A DNA stretch of 64,000 nt from Nageia nagi (GCA_050084985.1 JBITNC010000001.1:112716001-112780000); one strand, 5' to 3'; positions 35,214 through 47,150 are shown, counted from the first letter of the stretch. Numbers and translations are program-made. The notes: generated by a model from the sequence alone, not told the origin.

Positions 35214-36215
35214 CTATGTAGGTCTAGATGTGTCTCCATCATTGATTCTCCTCCTCTTTTCAACTGATGCAGATGTATCATGCTATTTAACATAAATAAA
35301 CTTAAGTTAAGGTATATTATCATTTATATTTGTAATTTCTTTAAATATTTAATAAAATAAATTTAATCTATCTATAACCTTTTACAATGCACACAAAGAT
35401 TACCATATCATGATGCTAAGATCCTCCCTTAATAACTATATCTTGTTGTGTAGATGATGTATTGATGTCATCAAGATGAAATGCATGAGAAATACATCCT
35501 ACAATATCAAATAAAAAACTATTGAATAAAAATAAGTTTTTTAAATGGATATAGATTTTTAAGAAATGAAGTAGACATATGAGTGACCACATGTGGAGTG
35601 GTGGACGTTGAAGGCTCAACCATTGACATGCCCTCTAGTAGGTTAAATGTAGTCATCTCAAGATGGACATCTCCCTAGAAATTTTTTTTTTTTAGCATAC
35701 ACATGTACATATTCAAATGTGAATAATATATAACAAAATTAATATGGAAATTGTTAAACATGGTATATTTGTTTACCTCATAAGGTATGCTTGTAGATCT
35801 AGGAGTGGATGTCATCTATGAGATGCACCTAAAGTGGAGCATCCCATAGTCTATGATAAAACATATAAAGGTATTTAAATTTTAAATTAAGTATATATAA
35901 TTCAAATTAATTTATAAATACACATTACATACATGTTAAACACACTACAAATATGGGAAATGTATCTCTCTTCTAGTAAGGTCAACGTCATCCATGGACA
36001 TCATCTCTATATAAGATATCCCATAATCAGCTAAAGGGGGCCAACACATATATTACTAAAACTATGGAAAAAAAATGAAGTACAACTCCACTAAATCCAA
36101 CATCATCTCTAGGGTCACTGACATTAGTTGCCACATGCGTAGCTTATTCAGTGAGAGTTTGGATCACCTAACTCAATGCTCTTAACATTGAAACAACTTC
36201 TTGATGAAAAGCTAG
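35214..36215 (-). pseudogene. Gene J, 3' part (after element F)
   Basis: Unrecognised gene on the minus strand. Directly next to F it reads FHQEVVSMLRALS, stop, VIQTLTE, stop, ATHVATNVSDPRDDVGFSGV (36060-36215). Further exon-like parts are DYGISYIEMMSMDDVDLTRR (about 35960-36030) and a similar DYGMLHFRCIS near 35800-35860 followed by a GTAAAC donor. The last exon (35214-35285) follows a TAG acceptor and reads HDTSASVEKRRRINDGDTSR, ending PT-stop; the basic KRRR could be a nuclear signal. Stops show it is dead. Confidence 0.5.
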
Positions 36216-37374
36216 TGATCCATAATCCATAAGATTAAAAAATTCAATTTAACCTCTTCAAATTAATCAATTCAAAATTAAACTAATTAAGTGCTTGTAA
36301 AGGGAATTCAAGAAATAAATTGTAAACATAGAGAAGAGCAAAAGCATTCACCAAAGAAGAGACAAGTAAGATTTATCCTAGTTCACCCAGTGTGGGCTAC
36401 ATCCAGCTCAAAAGATCTCTACTATTAATGGATAGAATCACTTTACAAGGCCTCCAAGGTCGTTCAAAACCTTCTCTCACATTCACAATACCCTCTCAGC
36501 TCTGAAAATCACAACAAAACTGAAACACTTCCCAAAATCCTCTTCCTCCTTCCTTTTGTCCAATTTGCTCCCCTTTTATACAATTTTTGGAGCTAAAATT
36601 GGAGATAATTACAACTAATAAATCCAACAAAAAACCTATTTTCATATACCCATTAACCTCCTTGATCTTCCTATCAAATTTGGGCTTAATTGGTTGCAAA
36701 AATCTCCTAAAAATGAGCTCTAAAACTGAAAAACATGCTCTCTGGACTATTACAAGCTTACAAGATAAACTTGGCCCAAACATAGGACCTTAGGTAAATC
36801 AAAAATCATGAAAAACCTTTGAAAAATGACAAAATATGTTAAAATACTCTAAAAATGGGTGGGTGCATTGTGGTGGCAACACGTGGCAGGTTCTGGGATG
36901 AAGTCAAATGGTCAATAGCGGCTAGTTGACTAGGTAGGTGGTACACGTAGGTGGTTAGACTCACATGGATGGGTTATGCATGGATGGCTGGTGGCTTGCA
37001 CATGGGTAGATGTGGTTGCATAGTCAAATGGTGCTGGCTACCTCATCACCTCCAATGTGGTCCTTCCACGTGGCCCTTGACCTAGTTAACCTTTCCACAT
37101 GGTACTTTGACTTCCATGTAGCCCTGACCTACCTCACCTCCTCCGACGTGGTCCCTGCCATGCCTATGTGGCCTCCATGGTGGTGGGTGGGTCCCATCAT
37201 ATTTTTGATTTTTTTTTTCAAAAATACACAAAATGGACTTAAGGCCATAACTTCCACATACGAACTTGAATTCTCAATCTGAAAGAAGTGTTGAAAAGCT
37301 GAAGATAAGATGATCACAATGAACACATTGAAATGGAGATTACTAAATGTTGAAGGGATCCAAATTTTGGATCA
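36216..37374 (-). repeat. 3' LTR of element F
   Basis: Begins tgatccataatcc and ends ttggatca on the plus strand. The part 36840-37200 is unusually GC-rich for this window (repeated acgtgg, tggtcc). TATA (minus strand tataaaagg) at 36572-36580. Confidence 0.85.
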
Positions 37375-37388
37375 TTCCTCCCCACTGA
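37375..37388 (-). other. Polypurine tract of element F
   Basis: Minus strand agtggggaggaa directly before the 3' LTR. Confidence 0.65.
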
Positions 37389-37540
37389 GAGAGAGCTTTT
37401 ATCCCCAAAAGCATTTAGGATGATGGAATGAGGTGAGGGTAGATCTCCCTCACCTAATCAATTGCATACCACTTGGCCTTGTGTGGATGTTGGCCCTTCA
37501 CTCCAATATGCCATACCTCATGTATGCCACTACAAGATGA

Positions 37541-38960
37541 TCATTGTTTCTTTTCCAATACTACATCCTCAACCAACACATTCATGTGCTCAGGGGCTAA
37601 ATCCTCAACTAATGGTAACATAACATCTGTATCTTCTGCAACTAAGGCTAGTTCATACAACTTCAAGTTCTCAACATTAATAATAGAATACATTTGCATA
37701 TAGGGTGGTAAGTTTAACTGAAAAGCATTATCTCCAACTTGACCAATAATGGTAAATGGACCATACCTTATTGGTTTCAACTTCCTTCCCTTACCATGCT
37801 ATCTCTCCTTGCTAAGATGAAGCCATACTTGATCCCAACCTAAAATTTATGATCCACCCTATGATGATCATGCCTCTCCTTATACTTGGCCTGACTCTTC
37901 TCCAACTATTCTTTAACCTTTTGATGAATCAATCTAACCCTCTTAATAAAATTCTTTGCCCTTTGCTCCTCATCATGAAGAACTATATCTCCATCACTTT
38001 TTGAAGCAAAAGCCATATCAAAAGGTGATTTTGGCAAATAACCAAAACAAGTCTCAAAAGGTGTTTTGTTAGTAGAAGAATGTAAAGCCCGATTATATGC
38101 ATGCTGTATATAGTTCAAATCTTCATCCCAAGTCTTAGGATGCTTACCATAATAACCCCATAATAGGTGTACCATTTTCCTATTTACCACCTCTGTTTGA
38201 CCATCTATCTATGGATGAAAAACTGTACTCCTCTTTAACTTAGTGTCCATCCTTTCCCACAAAGAAGTCCAAAATTTTCCAAGAAACCTGGAATCCTTGT
38301 CAGAAATGATAGACCTGGAAGTCCAAAATTGACCTATCACAGTCTTTTTACATGGGATTAGAATACACATCTTACTGAATCTATCCACAACCACATACAA
38401 ATAATCATGAACTCTTTTAGACATAGGTAAACCTCCAACAAAATCCATAGAAATACTCTCCCATGGTCATGTAGGAATGTACAATGGCATATAAAGACCA
38501 AATTTTCTATTATTGGGTTTGCTTACACTACATAACATACAACCTCTGATATATTTGGATACATTTTCTTGCATTTTAGGCCAATAACAATACCTTTGTA
38601 GATTAGCAAGAGTTTTCCCAACACCAAAGTGTCTTGAAATACGAGAATTATGAGCTTCCCTAATAAAATCATTCCTCTCACCATTAGGAATACAAAGTTT
38701 GCCCAAATGTAAAAGTAATCCATCGTACAAATGAAAGTCATGATTTCCAACCTCATTACCAAGACTCAATCTATGATAGACATTTTGGAAATCAGGATCA
38801 ACCACATATTGTTCTTTATACCTGTCATGCATCAAAGAACTATTTTGTAGAATCACAACACTAGCAACTATTGGAGGCCTAGAAAACATATCAGCAATCT
38901 TATTTTGAGTACCCTTCTTATACTTAATCACCAAATGAAATTGTTGCAAAAATCCCATCT
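37541..38960 (-). pseudogene. RNase H end and integrase of element F
   Basis: From 38958 the frame reads QFHLVIKYKKGTQNKIADMF (RNase H end), then integrase: zinc region ISRHFGVGKTLANLQRYCYW and CMLCSVSKPNNRK. Core (38209-38448): MDFVGGLPMSK (first Asp), YVVVDRFSKM, ISDKDSRFLGKFW (second Asp). The Glu block is GQTEVVNRKM just before 38190, then HAYNRALHSSTNKTPFETCF. The C-terminus (37541-37780) begins KPIRYGPFTIIGQVGDNAFQ and has no clear chromodomain. A short in-frame loss between PCKKTVIGQFW and RSIISDKD removed about 30 residues of the core. Confidence 0.78.
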
Positions 38961-39470
38961 AACGAAAGTGCCTAGATTGTTGCAACTTAGATTGTGATTG
39001 AAGATATTGCAAGGGTTGATGGTCTGTATGTATTATTGTCTCTTTACCTACCAAATAGTGCTTCCATTTTTTAACACTTATGAAAGTAGTAGGAGCATTG
39101 CATAATCCAAATGGTAAAACCAACCATTCAAATAATCCTTACCTAGTTTTAAAAGCAATTTTCCAAACATCCTCTTCTTTAACTCGTACTTGATGATAAC
39201 CACTTCTTAGATCTAATTTTGTGAAAAGCCTAGCTTTTGTTAATTGATCCATGAAATCATCAATACATGGCAAAGGATATTGATTTTTAACCGTGATCTT
39301 TTTAGTGCCCTATAATCAACACACATACGCCAAGTTCCATATTTCTTTGGAATTATAACAATAGGAGATCCACATGATGATGTGCTAGGTCTAATGACTC
39401 CTTGATCTAACAATTCCTTGACTTGTTTCTTAATTTCTTCAATTTCCAAAGCAAAATGTCTATATAAGCC
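38961..39470 (-). pseudogene. Reverse transcriptase / RNase H of element F, active site deleted
   Basis: Open at 39240-39449: KEIEE-type start, [38 protein letters not shown], typical Ty3/gypsy RT fingers. In broken frames follow a PLPxIDDxxDQL remnant, [10 protein letters not shown]-like sequence, and LPFGLCNAPTTF. At about 39085 the sequence jumps from there to HYLVGKETIIHTDHQPLQYL of RNase H. The YxDD box, RT thumb and RNase H N-terminus are therefore missing. The element could not copy itself. Confidence 0.75.
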
Positions 39471-39587
39471 AATATTAGGAAGTGCAACATCAGGATGTAA
39501 TTAAATCTCATGTTGTATATCTCTTTTAGGTGGAAGTTCTTTAGGTACTTGAAATAAATCTTCAAAATTAGAAATTACCTCTTTAAC

Positions 39588-40169
39588 TTATTCTTTGTAT
39601 TGTGGTTCACAATCTTCAAGTGCCTTTATGATTTCCACTTCATCTTGAGATTTCACCATTGCAAGTATAAACATTTGTCCATTGATTAGTTTCTTTACTT
39701 GTCCTATAGTAATCAAAGAAATATCCTTTTTCTTACTTTGATGAGCACTAACCATGTATTCAATTCCATCTTTAATGAGTCTATATTTATTTTCCTTTCT
39801 ATAAAATAAAGCTTCTCTTTCCCATAGATAAGGAATACCAAGCACAATCCCACAAATATCCAAAGAAACAACATCAAGTAAAACTTCATCAATGTAATCC
39901 TTGTTAATTCCAAATTGCAACTTGCATTGTTGTGTTACCTTTAACTTTGAATCGTTATTAACCCATCCCAATGGATATGGGTTTGGATGGGGTTGAGTAG
40001 TGAGTGCAAGTGATTTGACACGCTTTTCTACAATCAAATTAGCTTGAGATCCAGAATCAAACAATGTATCAATCCTAGTCTTCTTAGCTTGCACCTTGAT
40101 GTGAAAAAGTTCAATTTTCTTCTTTTCATCATCTTCATTAGGTGTATTATGCAAAACCATGCATGCCAT
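39588..40169 (-). CDS. Protease-containing segment of element F (open frame)
   Basis: 193 open codons. It starts MACMVLHNTPNEDDEKKKIE; the aspartic protease signature TLFDSGSQANLI lies at about residue 36, and the second conserved part VVSLDICGIVLGIPYLWE at about 102-119, as in retropepsins (D-S-G and hydrophobic-hydrophobic-G). The tail leads toward RT. This is the longest uninterrupted protein-coding block in the window apart from the RT of B, but upstream gag is broken, so translation as a polyprotein is unlikely. Confidence 0.7.
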   Translation of the reverse strand: MACMVLHNTPNEDDEKKKIELFHIKVQAKKTRIDTLFDSGSQANLIVEKRVKSLALTTQPHPNPYPLGWVNNDSKLKVTQQCKLQFGINKDYIDEVLLDVVSLDICGIVLGIPYLWEREALFYRKENKYRLIKDGIEYMVSAHQSKKKDISLITIGQVKKLINGQMFILAMVKSQDEVEIIKALEDCEPQYKE

Positions 40170-40199
40170 TTTATCATCTACATCTGAACCATCCTTAAT

Positions 40200-41210
40200 T
40201 TCTTTAGTAATAGTATTTGTTTGCTTTCTTTGACCTTTAGGTTTAGGGCATAATTTAGGATGTAATTTCCAACATTTAACCTCTAAATGACCTTACTTTT
40301 GATAATGTGCACATACATCTTTAGACTTCTCTTTTTGTGTAGTAGACATAGTTTTCTTTTTCCCCTTTCCTTTGTTCTTTTTAGAATCATTATTACTATT
40401 GTAATTGGAAGCATTGTTCTTTTTCCCATCCTTAATAAATTTTCCCCTTTCTTCTAAGTGAGTAGCTTGTACACAAAATTTATCCAAATCATTTGGATCA
40501 AACATCAATATTGTATGCCTTAAATAATTATGCAAACCACCAATATACTTAAGAAGAGTATCTTGGGAATCAAGAGGAATACCTAGAATTGTAGCTCTTC
40601 TTCATAATTCCGTAGTGTACTCTTGCACACTTTGCCCTTTGCCTTGATGGAAAGTTTGCCATTCCATGATTGCCTTTTGCCGATAACCCAAAGGATAAAA
40701 TTGATTTCTAAGCAATTATACAAAATGAGTCCAAGAAGCAATACAAGCTTGAATAGATTCATTCTTACTTTGTAAACAACTTTCCCACCAAACAAGTGCA
40801 TTACCACTCATTTTAAGAGTTGCTAATTGGATTTTATCCTCATCTCTTATAATTCTTTGAATTCTACAATATACTTCAATTTGTTTAATCTAGTGGTCTA
40901 ATTTCTCAGCATTCACTTCTCCAATAAAAGTAGGAAAATCAAATTTAGCTTACAATTTCAAAGGAGAACTTTGAAAAACACTATGTGTAACATCATTGTC
41001 AATTTTATTACATTCACTAGTTTCACCTTCATTTTTCTTGTATTGTTGCTCTTGAAAATGTTGGAATTGTAGAGACATTTTTTGGAACATTATGGAAAGA
41101 TCAACAATTTGCTTTTCCACATTAGACCCTCCTTCATTGGCCATGGCTCTAAGCTCTCTTTGCTTCTTTAGCCAAACTCTAGAACCAATTTTTGGATCCT
41201 TCTCCACAAA
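40200..41210 (-). pseudogene. gag of element F
   Basis: Begins at ATG 41207: MEKDPKIGSRVWLKKQRELR, with a coiled-coil-like VEKQIVDLSIMFQKMSLQFQ. The capsid region (40583-40940) is readable in shifting frames (AWVSWWESCLQSKNESI-like, NGKLSIKAKGKVCKSTLRN). At 40293-40535 come HTILMFDPNDLDKFCVQATH and a Lys/Asn-rich tail, then CAHYQK, stop, GHLEVKC: a zinc knuckle with one Cys changed to Tyr. Broken by stops. Confidence 0.65.
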
Positions 41211-41307
41211 TTCTCCTTCTCCTTTCTTGCTTTGTGATCAGGTATACATGCAAGAACACTTTCTAAACACCAACAACAATCTCAAAAATAGAGGTTAGCC
41301 CAATGAT

Positions 41308-41331
41308 TTCAACTTGCTCTCATACCAAACT
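41308..41331 (-). other. Primer-binding site of element F (initiator tRNA-Met type)
   Basis: Minus strand tttggtatgagagcaagtt, close to the classic TGGTATCAGAGC complement of initiator tRNA-Met, directly inside the 5' LTR. Confidence 0.7.
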
Positions 41332-42481
41332 TAATACATAAACTATAAGATTATAATTTTTAATTTAATCTTTACTCAGGATCAATTCACACTTAAAATA
41401 ATTAAGTGCTTGTAAAGGGAATTCAGGAAATAAATTGTAAACATAGAGAAGAGCAAAAGTATTCACCAAAGAAGAGACAAGTAAGATTTATCCTGGTTCA
41501 CCCAATGTGGGCTACATCTAGCTCAAAATCTCTCTACTATCAATGGATGGAATCACTTTACAAGGCCTCCAAGGTCGTTCAAAACCTCCTCTCACATTCA
41601 CAATACACTCTCAGCTCTAAAATCACAACAAAACTAAAACACTTCCCAAAATCCTCTTCCTCCTTCCTTCTGTCCAATTTGCTCCCCTTTTATACAATTT
41701 TTGGAGCTAAAATTGGAGAGAATTACAACTAAGAAATCCAACAAAAAACCTATTTTTACATACCCATTAACCTCCTTGATCTTCCTATCAAATTTGGGCT
41801 CAATTGGTTGCAAAAATCTCCTGAGCTCTAAAACTAAAAAACATGCTCTCTAGACTATTATAGGCTTACAAGATAAACTCAACCCAAAAATAGGACCTTA
41901 GGCAAATAAAAAATCATGAAAAACCTTTGAAAAATGCCAAAATATGTTAAAATACTCTAAAAATAGGTGGGTGCACTATGGTGGTGACACGTGGTAGGTT
42001 TTGGGATGAAGTCAAATGGTTAATAGTGGCTAACTGATTGGGTAGGTGGTACATGCAGGTGGTTAGACTCATGTGCATGGGTTGCATGTAGATGGTTGGC
42101 AACTTGCGCATGGGCAGATGTGGTCATGCGGTCAAACGGTCCTGGCCACCTCATCACCTCCAACGTGGTCCTTCCATGTGGCCCTTAACTTGTTCAACCT
42201 TTCCATGTGGTGCTTTGACTTCCATGCAGCCCTGACCTACCTCACCTCCTCTGACGTGGTCCCTGCCATGCCTACATGGCCTCCATGGTGGCAGGCAGGT
42301 CCCACCATATTTTTGATTTTTTTTTCAAAAATACACAAAATGGACTTAAGGCCATAACTTCCACATATGGAATCAGATTCTCGATCCAAAAGAAGCATCA
42401 GAAAGTTGAAGAAAAGATGACCACAATGAACACACTAAAATGGAGATTACTAAATGTTGAAGGGATCCAAATTTTGGATCA
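41332..42481 (-). repeat. 5' LTR of element F
   Basis: Matches 36216-37374; TATA (minus strand tataaaagg) at 41686-41694. It ends ttggatca at 42481, followed by GCTAA. Confidence 0.85.
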
Positions 42482-42939
42482 GCTAAGGAAAGAATAGAAG
42501 GAGTAAGAGGAGGGATGAGTGGTGAAGGATGCAAGGGTTGACCTAGATTAACTTATGCTCTAGGTCTATTTTCTACCAAGCCATGACTAGTCCCTTGATT
42601 ATGTCTCATGTTAAAATAATTCACATGTTTTCCTAATACACACATAGCATATATTTTCTTTGAAAAATACAAAAAGGCATCAAAATTGGAATATGGTGGT
42701 TTATCAAACATCATCCACAATTGATCCCAAAACTTTTAAGCTATCATAGAATGGATGCAAAAATCATAGCAAATTCTTTCTTTATTAGGTGGGATGGGTT
42801 GTCCAATAGATGGATAAATGAAGAGTGGAGCAAGGGTGGATTTGGTAATACCTAACTTATTTACCTCTCTAATGGAGATACTATCTAAATAATGTTATCT
42901 CATGCACTCTCCCCATGACTTGAAACCATATATATCCCT
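42482..42939 (-). pseudogene. Gene J, middle part (between elements F and C)
   Basis: Reads DIYGFKSWGECMR, stop, HYLDSISIREVNKLGITKST, LAPLFIYPSIGQPIPPNKER, ICYDFCIHSMIA, stop, KFWDQLWMMFDKPPYSNFDA, FLYFSKKIYAMCVLGKHVNY, FNMRHNQGTSHGLVENRPRA and then a Pro-rich LHPSPLIPPLTPSILSLA that runs into F. It is rich in Tyr/Trp/Phe and Cys and has only three stops in about 150 codons. I do not recognise the family; it is too well preserved in one frame to be chance. The right edge is the target site of element C. Confidence 0.6.
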
Positions 42940-43428
42940 TGAAGGAACTAACACTAACAAGATAATTCCTAAACAACCAAGATCTCTTGAAAGCTCACAA
43001 TATGCATATAACAATCTCATAAATAAGGCAATCTCACAAAATAACTCAAAATGTAAAGTGGTTCCTCCAACTAGGAGTACATCCACTAACTAGATCTTTA
43101 CTTTAATCATAAATACAACTCACTTACAATTCCTACACTTCTACCTTATAGCATAACTTTACTTCATAATTGGTGTGTGATCACAAAGAAGGAGCCTTCT
43201 ATTTATAGGCCAAAATCCCTCTTTGGATCACCCTTTTATCCAATGTACAAAATCATGACATGCACATCTTTTTACCCAAGGGGCATGCTCATGACATGGA
43301 GTGTAATACAAGTTACATTATCATATTCACTTAAATACTTAAGGTATCAAATGATACCCTTAAGTATTAGTGAATTTACATAGAAGATTTAATACAACCT
43401 TTACAATAATGCATTATACATTCCAACA
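42940..43428 (-). repeat. 3' LTR of element C
   Basis: 489 bp; TATA-like ctataaatag on the minus strand at 43199-43208. Followed on the plus strand by the polypurine complement ctcccccttaatg. Confidence 0.9.
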
Positions 43429-43441
43429 CTCCCCCTTAATG
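43429..43441 (-). other. Polypurine tract of element C
   Basis: Minus strand cattaagggggag directly before the 3' LTR. Element D has a similar tract (taaggaggag) at 60991-61002. Confidence 0.75.
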
Positions 43442-44152
43442 CAATATTGGAATAGAGTGAGTAAGAGAGAAGAAGAAGAAAAAGTAAGAGAGTTCTCCTC
43501 CAAATAGATACAATGAAGATGAGAAATTTTTACATATTTTTGAATTAAAAAATATCTAATTTGAGACTCACTACTTTGCCAAATACAATCATTAACCATA
43601 ATCAATTTCAATGTACATGAAGTAGTCATCTAACTGGAAGCCATGAAGAGTCTCCAAACATACTTGAGGTAAGTAATCTACAATCTCAAAGGAACCTGTA
43701 AGTCATAAGCATCTCAAATAACAAGATTAGTTATATGCATCATATTCATATTAGCAAGGATAGATGAATCTCAAAAATGCCTATATGAACTAATCAATGG
43801 TGCACTATAAGTCATCATGAAGATTCCATGCTAAAAAACTTATATTCACCTATTGTATATAAAACATGTGTTGATTATCATTACAAAATAGAGCATGCAT
43901 ATATAAGTTCCTCACATATGGATAATTGAATAGTGCCAAAAGACACATAAGATTTCCTCACACATGGATAATTTAATAGTGCCAAAAGATACATAAGAGT
44001 TTGTCACACATAAATGATTGAATAGTGCTAGATTGGCCAATTTTGTACAAGTTCCTCTTATAGAGCAAACTTACCATGAAGATGTACAATAAAATCTATA
44101 TTATATAGCATAAAATCCTCCTAAGGGTGAATTTATCATCACAAACATGAAT

Positions 44153-44980
44153 TCAAACTTCACTCCCCCTTAAGGGCAATTTCACTAACCCAATAACATC
44201 CTTAAGCTTACAAAATTGAGCTTCTAGGAGGGGCTTGGTGAATAAATCAGCAAAGTGAAAGGTGGATGGATAATACTCCATGTGTATGATGCCATTAAGA
44301 ACCTTCTCCTTGATAAAATGGGCATAGTTTTCCATATGTTTTTTTCTTTGATGGAACACTAGATTCTTAGCCAAAGAAATAACCGACTGATTATTTGAAG
44401 AGATCAAAACCTTGGTCATACCTAATTTCTTGCAAAAGATGACTCATCCAAATGGCTTCTTGGGCTACAACATACATAGCATGATATTTGAGTTCTATGA
44501 TTGAAGGAGAAATAGTAGGTTGCTTCTTGGATGCCCAAGAGATAGCACCTAAACCAATGCTAAACACATATACAAAGGTTGATTTCCTATCATCTCTATC
44601 TCCCCCATAATCCAAATCTAAGAATATAAAGAGAACAAATGAGGGAAACTTGAAATACTTGAGAGCAAGATCCTTAGTCCCTACAACATACCTCAAAATT
44701 TGCTTAATAACATTGAGGTGCTCAACATAAGATTTTTGCATGAATCATGCCATCAGATTCACTGTAAAGGTAATATCTAGTTTGGATATAGTCAAATACA
44801 AAAGACTACGAATTAATTACCTATAAGCTATAGCATCAACTAACTGAGAGTTGAAGCTTAAAGAAATAGTGATTCCAAGAGAGATTGGGATTGTAACATA
44901 TCTACACTCCTCCATTCCAAACTTTTGTAATATGTATGATATATACTTAGATTGAATAAGGTAAGTACAATCCTTGTATT
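44153..44980 (-). pseudogene. RNase H of element C
   Basis: Reads HLNVIKQILRYVVGTKDLAL, DLDYGGDRDDRKSTFVYVFS, LGAISWASKKQPTISPSIIE, YHAMYVVAQEAIWMSHLLQE (copia RNase H with Asp and Glu positions), a frameshift near 44400, then SVISLAKNLVFHQRKKHMEN, HFIKEKVLNGIIHMEYYPST and DLFTKPLLEAQFCKLKDVIG. It would remove the RNA template during reverse transcription. The two frames overlap at 44391-44419, so one small indel separates them. Confidence 0.82.
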
Positions 44981-45660
44981 GATACACTTGCATTCTAATA
45001 TAGTAGTGCAAGAGACCAAGATCAATCATTTCAAATGTTGCCTTAAGTTTGGATATGCACTCTTGAATGATTTCATCATTATTCCTAGTAATCAAAAGAT
45101 CACATAAGGAGAATCAAGATAACATCTTTTTATTGATTGAGCACATATAGATTGGATTCAAAAAAATACTTGGAGAATCCAATGTCTACAAAGTACCTTG
45201 AAATATTTCTATACTAAGCTTGAGGTGCTTGCTTAAGTCCATACAAATACTTCTTTAGCTTGCACACAAAGGAATCTTTTCCATCCATAATAAACCCTTT
45301 TAGTTGATTCATGAAGATTTCTACATCCAAGTCACCATTGAGAAATGCACTCTTAACATCAAGTTAAAAAACTTTCCATCTTTGAATAGTAGAAAGAGCA
45401 AGGATAACTCTCACAGTAGGTATCTTTGCCATGGGAGTAAAGGTTTCCTCATAATCTGCATCATATTTCTTAGCAAAACCTTTAGCTACTAACCTTGCCT
45501 TATATTTTTCAATATCTTCAACTGAATTGAACTTCACCTTGTAGATCCACTTATTACCAATCACATTCTTATCATTGGGATAAAGAACCAAGTCCCAAGT
45601 TTTATTTTTCATAAGCTCCTCATACTCAACTTTCATGGCTTCCATTTAGCACTCATGCTT
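44981..45660 (-). pseudogene. Reverse transcriptase of element C
   Basis: Begins MEAMKVEYEELMKNKTWDLV and VIGNKWIYKVKFN, then YKARLVAKGFAKKYDADYEE and TFTPMAKIPTVRVILAL, the classic copia RT start. A stop at 45364, then LDVKSAFLNGDLDVEIFMNQ and FVCKLKKYLYGLKQAP. The YVDDL region near 45095-45125 is damaged (frame reads MLS, stop, FSLCDLLITRNN), so the catalytic pair is not visible. The thumb continues at 44817-45095 with ISKLKATFEMIDLGLLHYYI. Confidence 0.8.
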
Positions 45661-45869
45661 AGAAGCTTCTTTGAAGGTTGGAGGCTCATGTTTGTTGTCA
45701 ATCTTGACAAATAAGAATTTTTTCAAGGTCATGCTCCTTGTTACCATTTATGTTAGAGAATTTTATTCCTAAGGTGACTTATCTACATTAATATCCAACT
45801 AGCTAGGAGCAACTAAAGAGTCCTTTGGATCATCAACATCCTCATTAGAAGCAAATTCTTCAGAAAGTT

Positions 45870-46560
45870 CATTGAATTTTACATCCCTTGAAATGAACAT
45901 TGCTTTATAGGTTGGAGAGTAGAGCTTGTAGCCTCTATGCTAATTGTCATAACCCATAAAGATGCATTTTTATCTCTTTTTTCCAACTTATTACTTTTCT
46001 TAGAAACAATGTAGAAGAATGCTTCACAACCAAACACCCTAAGGTGTGAAATGTTAGGTTTTCTTCCTAACCATGCCTCAAAAGGAGTTTTTCTTTGAAC
46101 AAGTTTTGTGGGACATCTATTCAAGGTTTAAACAATAGTACTCATAGCTTCACCCCATAAGAACTTAGGAAGATTACCCAACATGCATCTAGCCATCTTC
46201 ATAATTGTTCTATTTTTCCTTTTGGCAACACCATTCTATTTAGGAGTGTATAGAATTGTAAACTACCTCTTGATTCCATACTTAGCACAATAGTCATTGA
46301 ACTTATTGCTATTATATTTCCCTCTATTATCTAATCTCAACATCTTGATTTTAAGGTTATTTTGATTCTCAACAAAGGCCTTAAATTTTTTTAAAGGTTT
46401 GATCCTTATGCTCAAGTAGATACCCAAAGGTCATCCTACTAAAGTCATCAATGAAGGTCAATACATAAGATGCTCCTCCAAGTGACTTAGTTTGAAATGG
46501 ACCCATCAAATCTAAATGCACAAGTTGAAGAGGTTGAGATGCTCTTATTGCCTTACCTTT
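45870..46560 (-). pseudogene. Integrase core of element C
   Basis: Readable in pieces: FEKGKAIRASQPLQLVHLDL (first Asp), YVLTFIDDFSRMTFGYL, a frameshift, then MNRCPTKLVQRKTPFEAWLG (45879-46124) and HLRVFGCEAFFYIVSKKSNK, the usual copia integrase C-terminal block. The second Asp/Glu stretch between 46180 and 46400 has many stops. Confidence 0.75.
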
Positions 46561-46569
46561 TTCAAACTT

Positions 46570-47150
46570 TTATCTATGCATCTTGCCAAGAACACATTTC
46601 TTGCATATACCAACTAAAAGAGAAATTGAAGGCAAACCTTCCACAAGTTCTTGGTCTTTCATGACTTGAATACTCTTATGGTTAAGGTGCCCTAAATGAT
46701 GGTACCAAAGATTACCTTTAGAACACACACTAGAAGTAAGACACATCTTTGATGAAACTTGATCCATAATGTAGAGGTTATCTTTCACTAACCCTTTAAC
46801 CAAAGTGGCAAGTCCTGTCTTAATGCACCAAGATTGATATTAAAACTTAAAAGAGTATCCTTTCTAGTAACTTGGATCACAAAGAGAAGGTTCATCCTTA
46901 ACTTAGGAACATAGAGAACATTTTCAAGAACCTTTTCGTGAATCAGCACACTCCTAATTCCTTGGACTTCAAGGGTAGAGTTATCACCTATCACAATCAC
47001 ATCCTTATTATACTTGTAAAATTTTTAAACTTTTTCTTTTCAAAGCATAGGTGATTAGTGCAACCAGAGTCAACAATCCATTCAAATGAAAAAGTGCAAG
47101 ACATGGAGTAGAGTGCTGCAACAAAACTAGCATGAGTATTTTTTTTCCTT
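46570..47150 (-). pseudogene. Protease and pre-integrase zinc domain of element C
   Basis: Protease signature FEWIVDSGCTNHLCF at about 47040-47095, then VLENVLYVPKLRMNLLFVIQ (46788-47000). The pre-integrase domain (46570-46803) reads LWYHHLGHLNHKSIQVMKDQ and CKKCVLGKMHR, the HHCC zinc ligands. Stops separate the parts. Confidence 0.78.

Larger units (their letters stand above)
36216..42481 (-). mobile_element. Element F: Ty3/gypsy LTR retrotransposon with long LTRs and deleted RT active site
   Basis: 6.3 kb. LTRs of about 1.16 kb at 36216-37374 and about 1.15 kb at 41332-42481 start TGATCCA (decayed in the right copy) and end TGGATCA, an inverted-repeat pair. Flanks are GCTAG (36211-36215) and GCTAA (42482-42486), a 4-of-5 target duplication. 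Minus-strand order: primer site, gag, protease, RT (with a deletion), RNase H, integrase, polypurine tract. It is not the Tat family of A and B: no extra RNase H, and different LTRs. It inserted into gene J. Confidence 0.9.
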
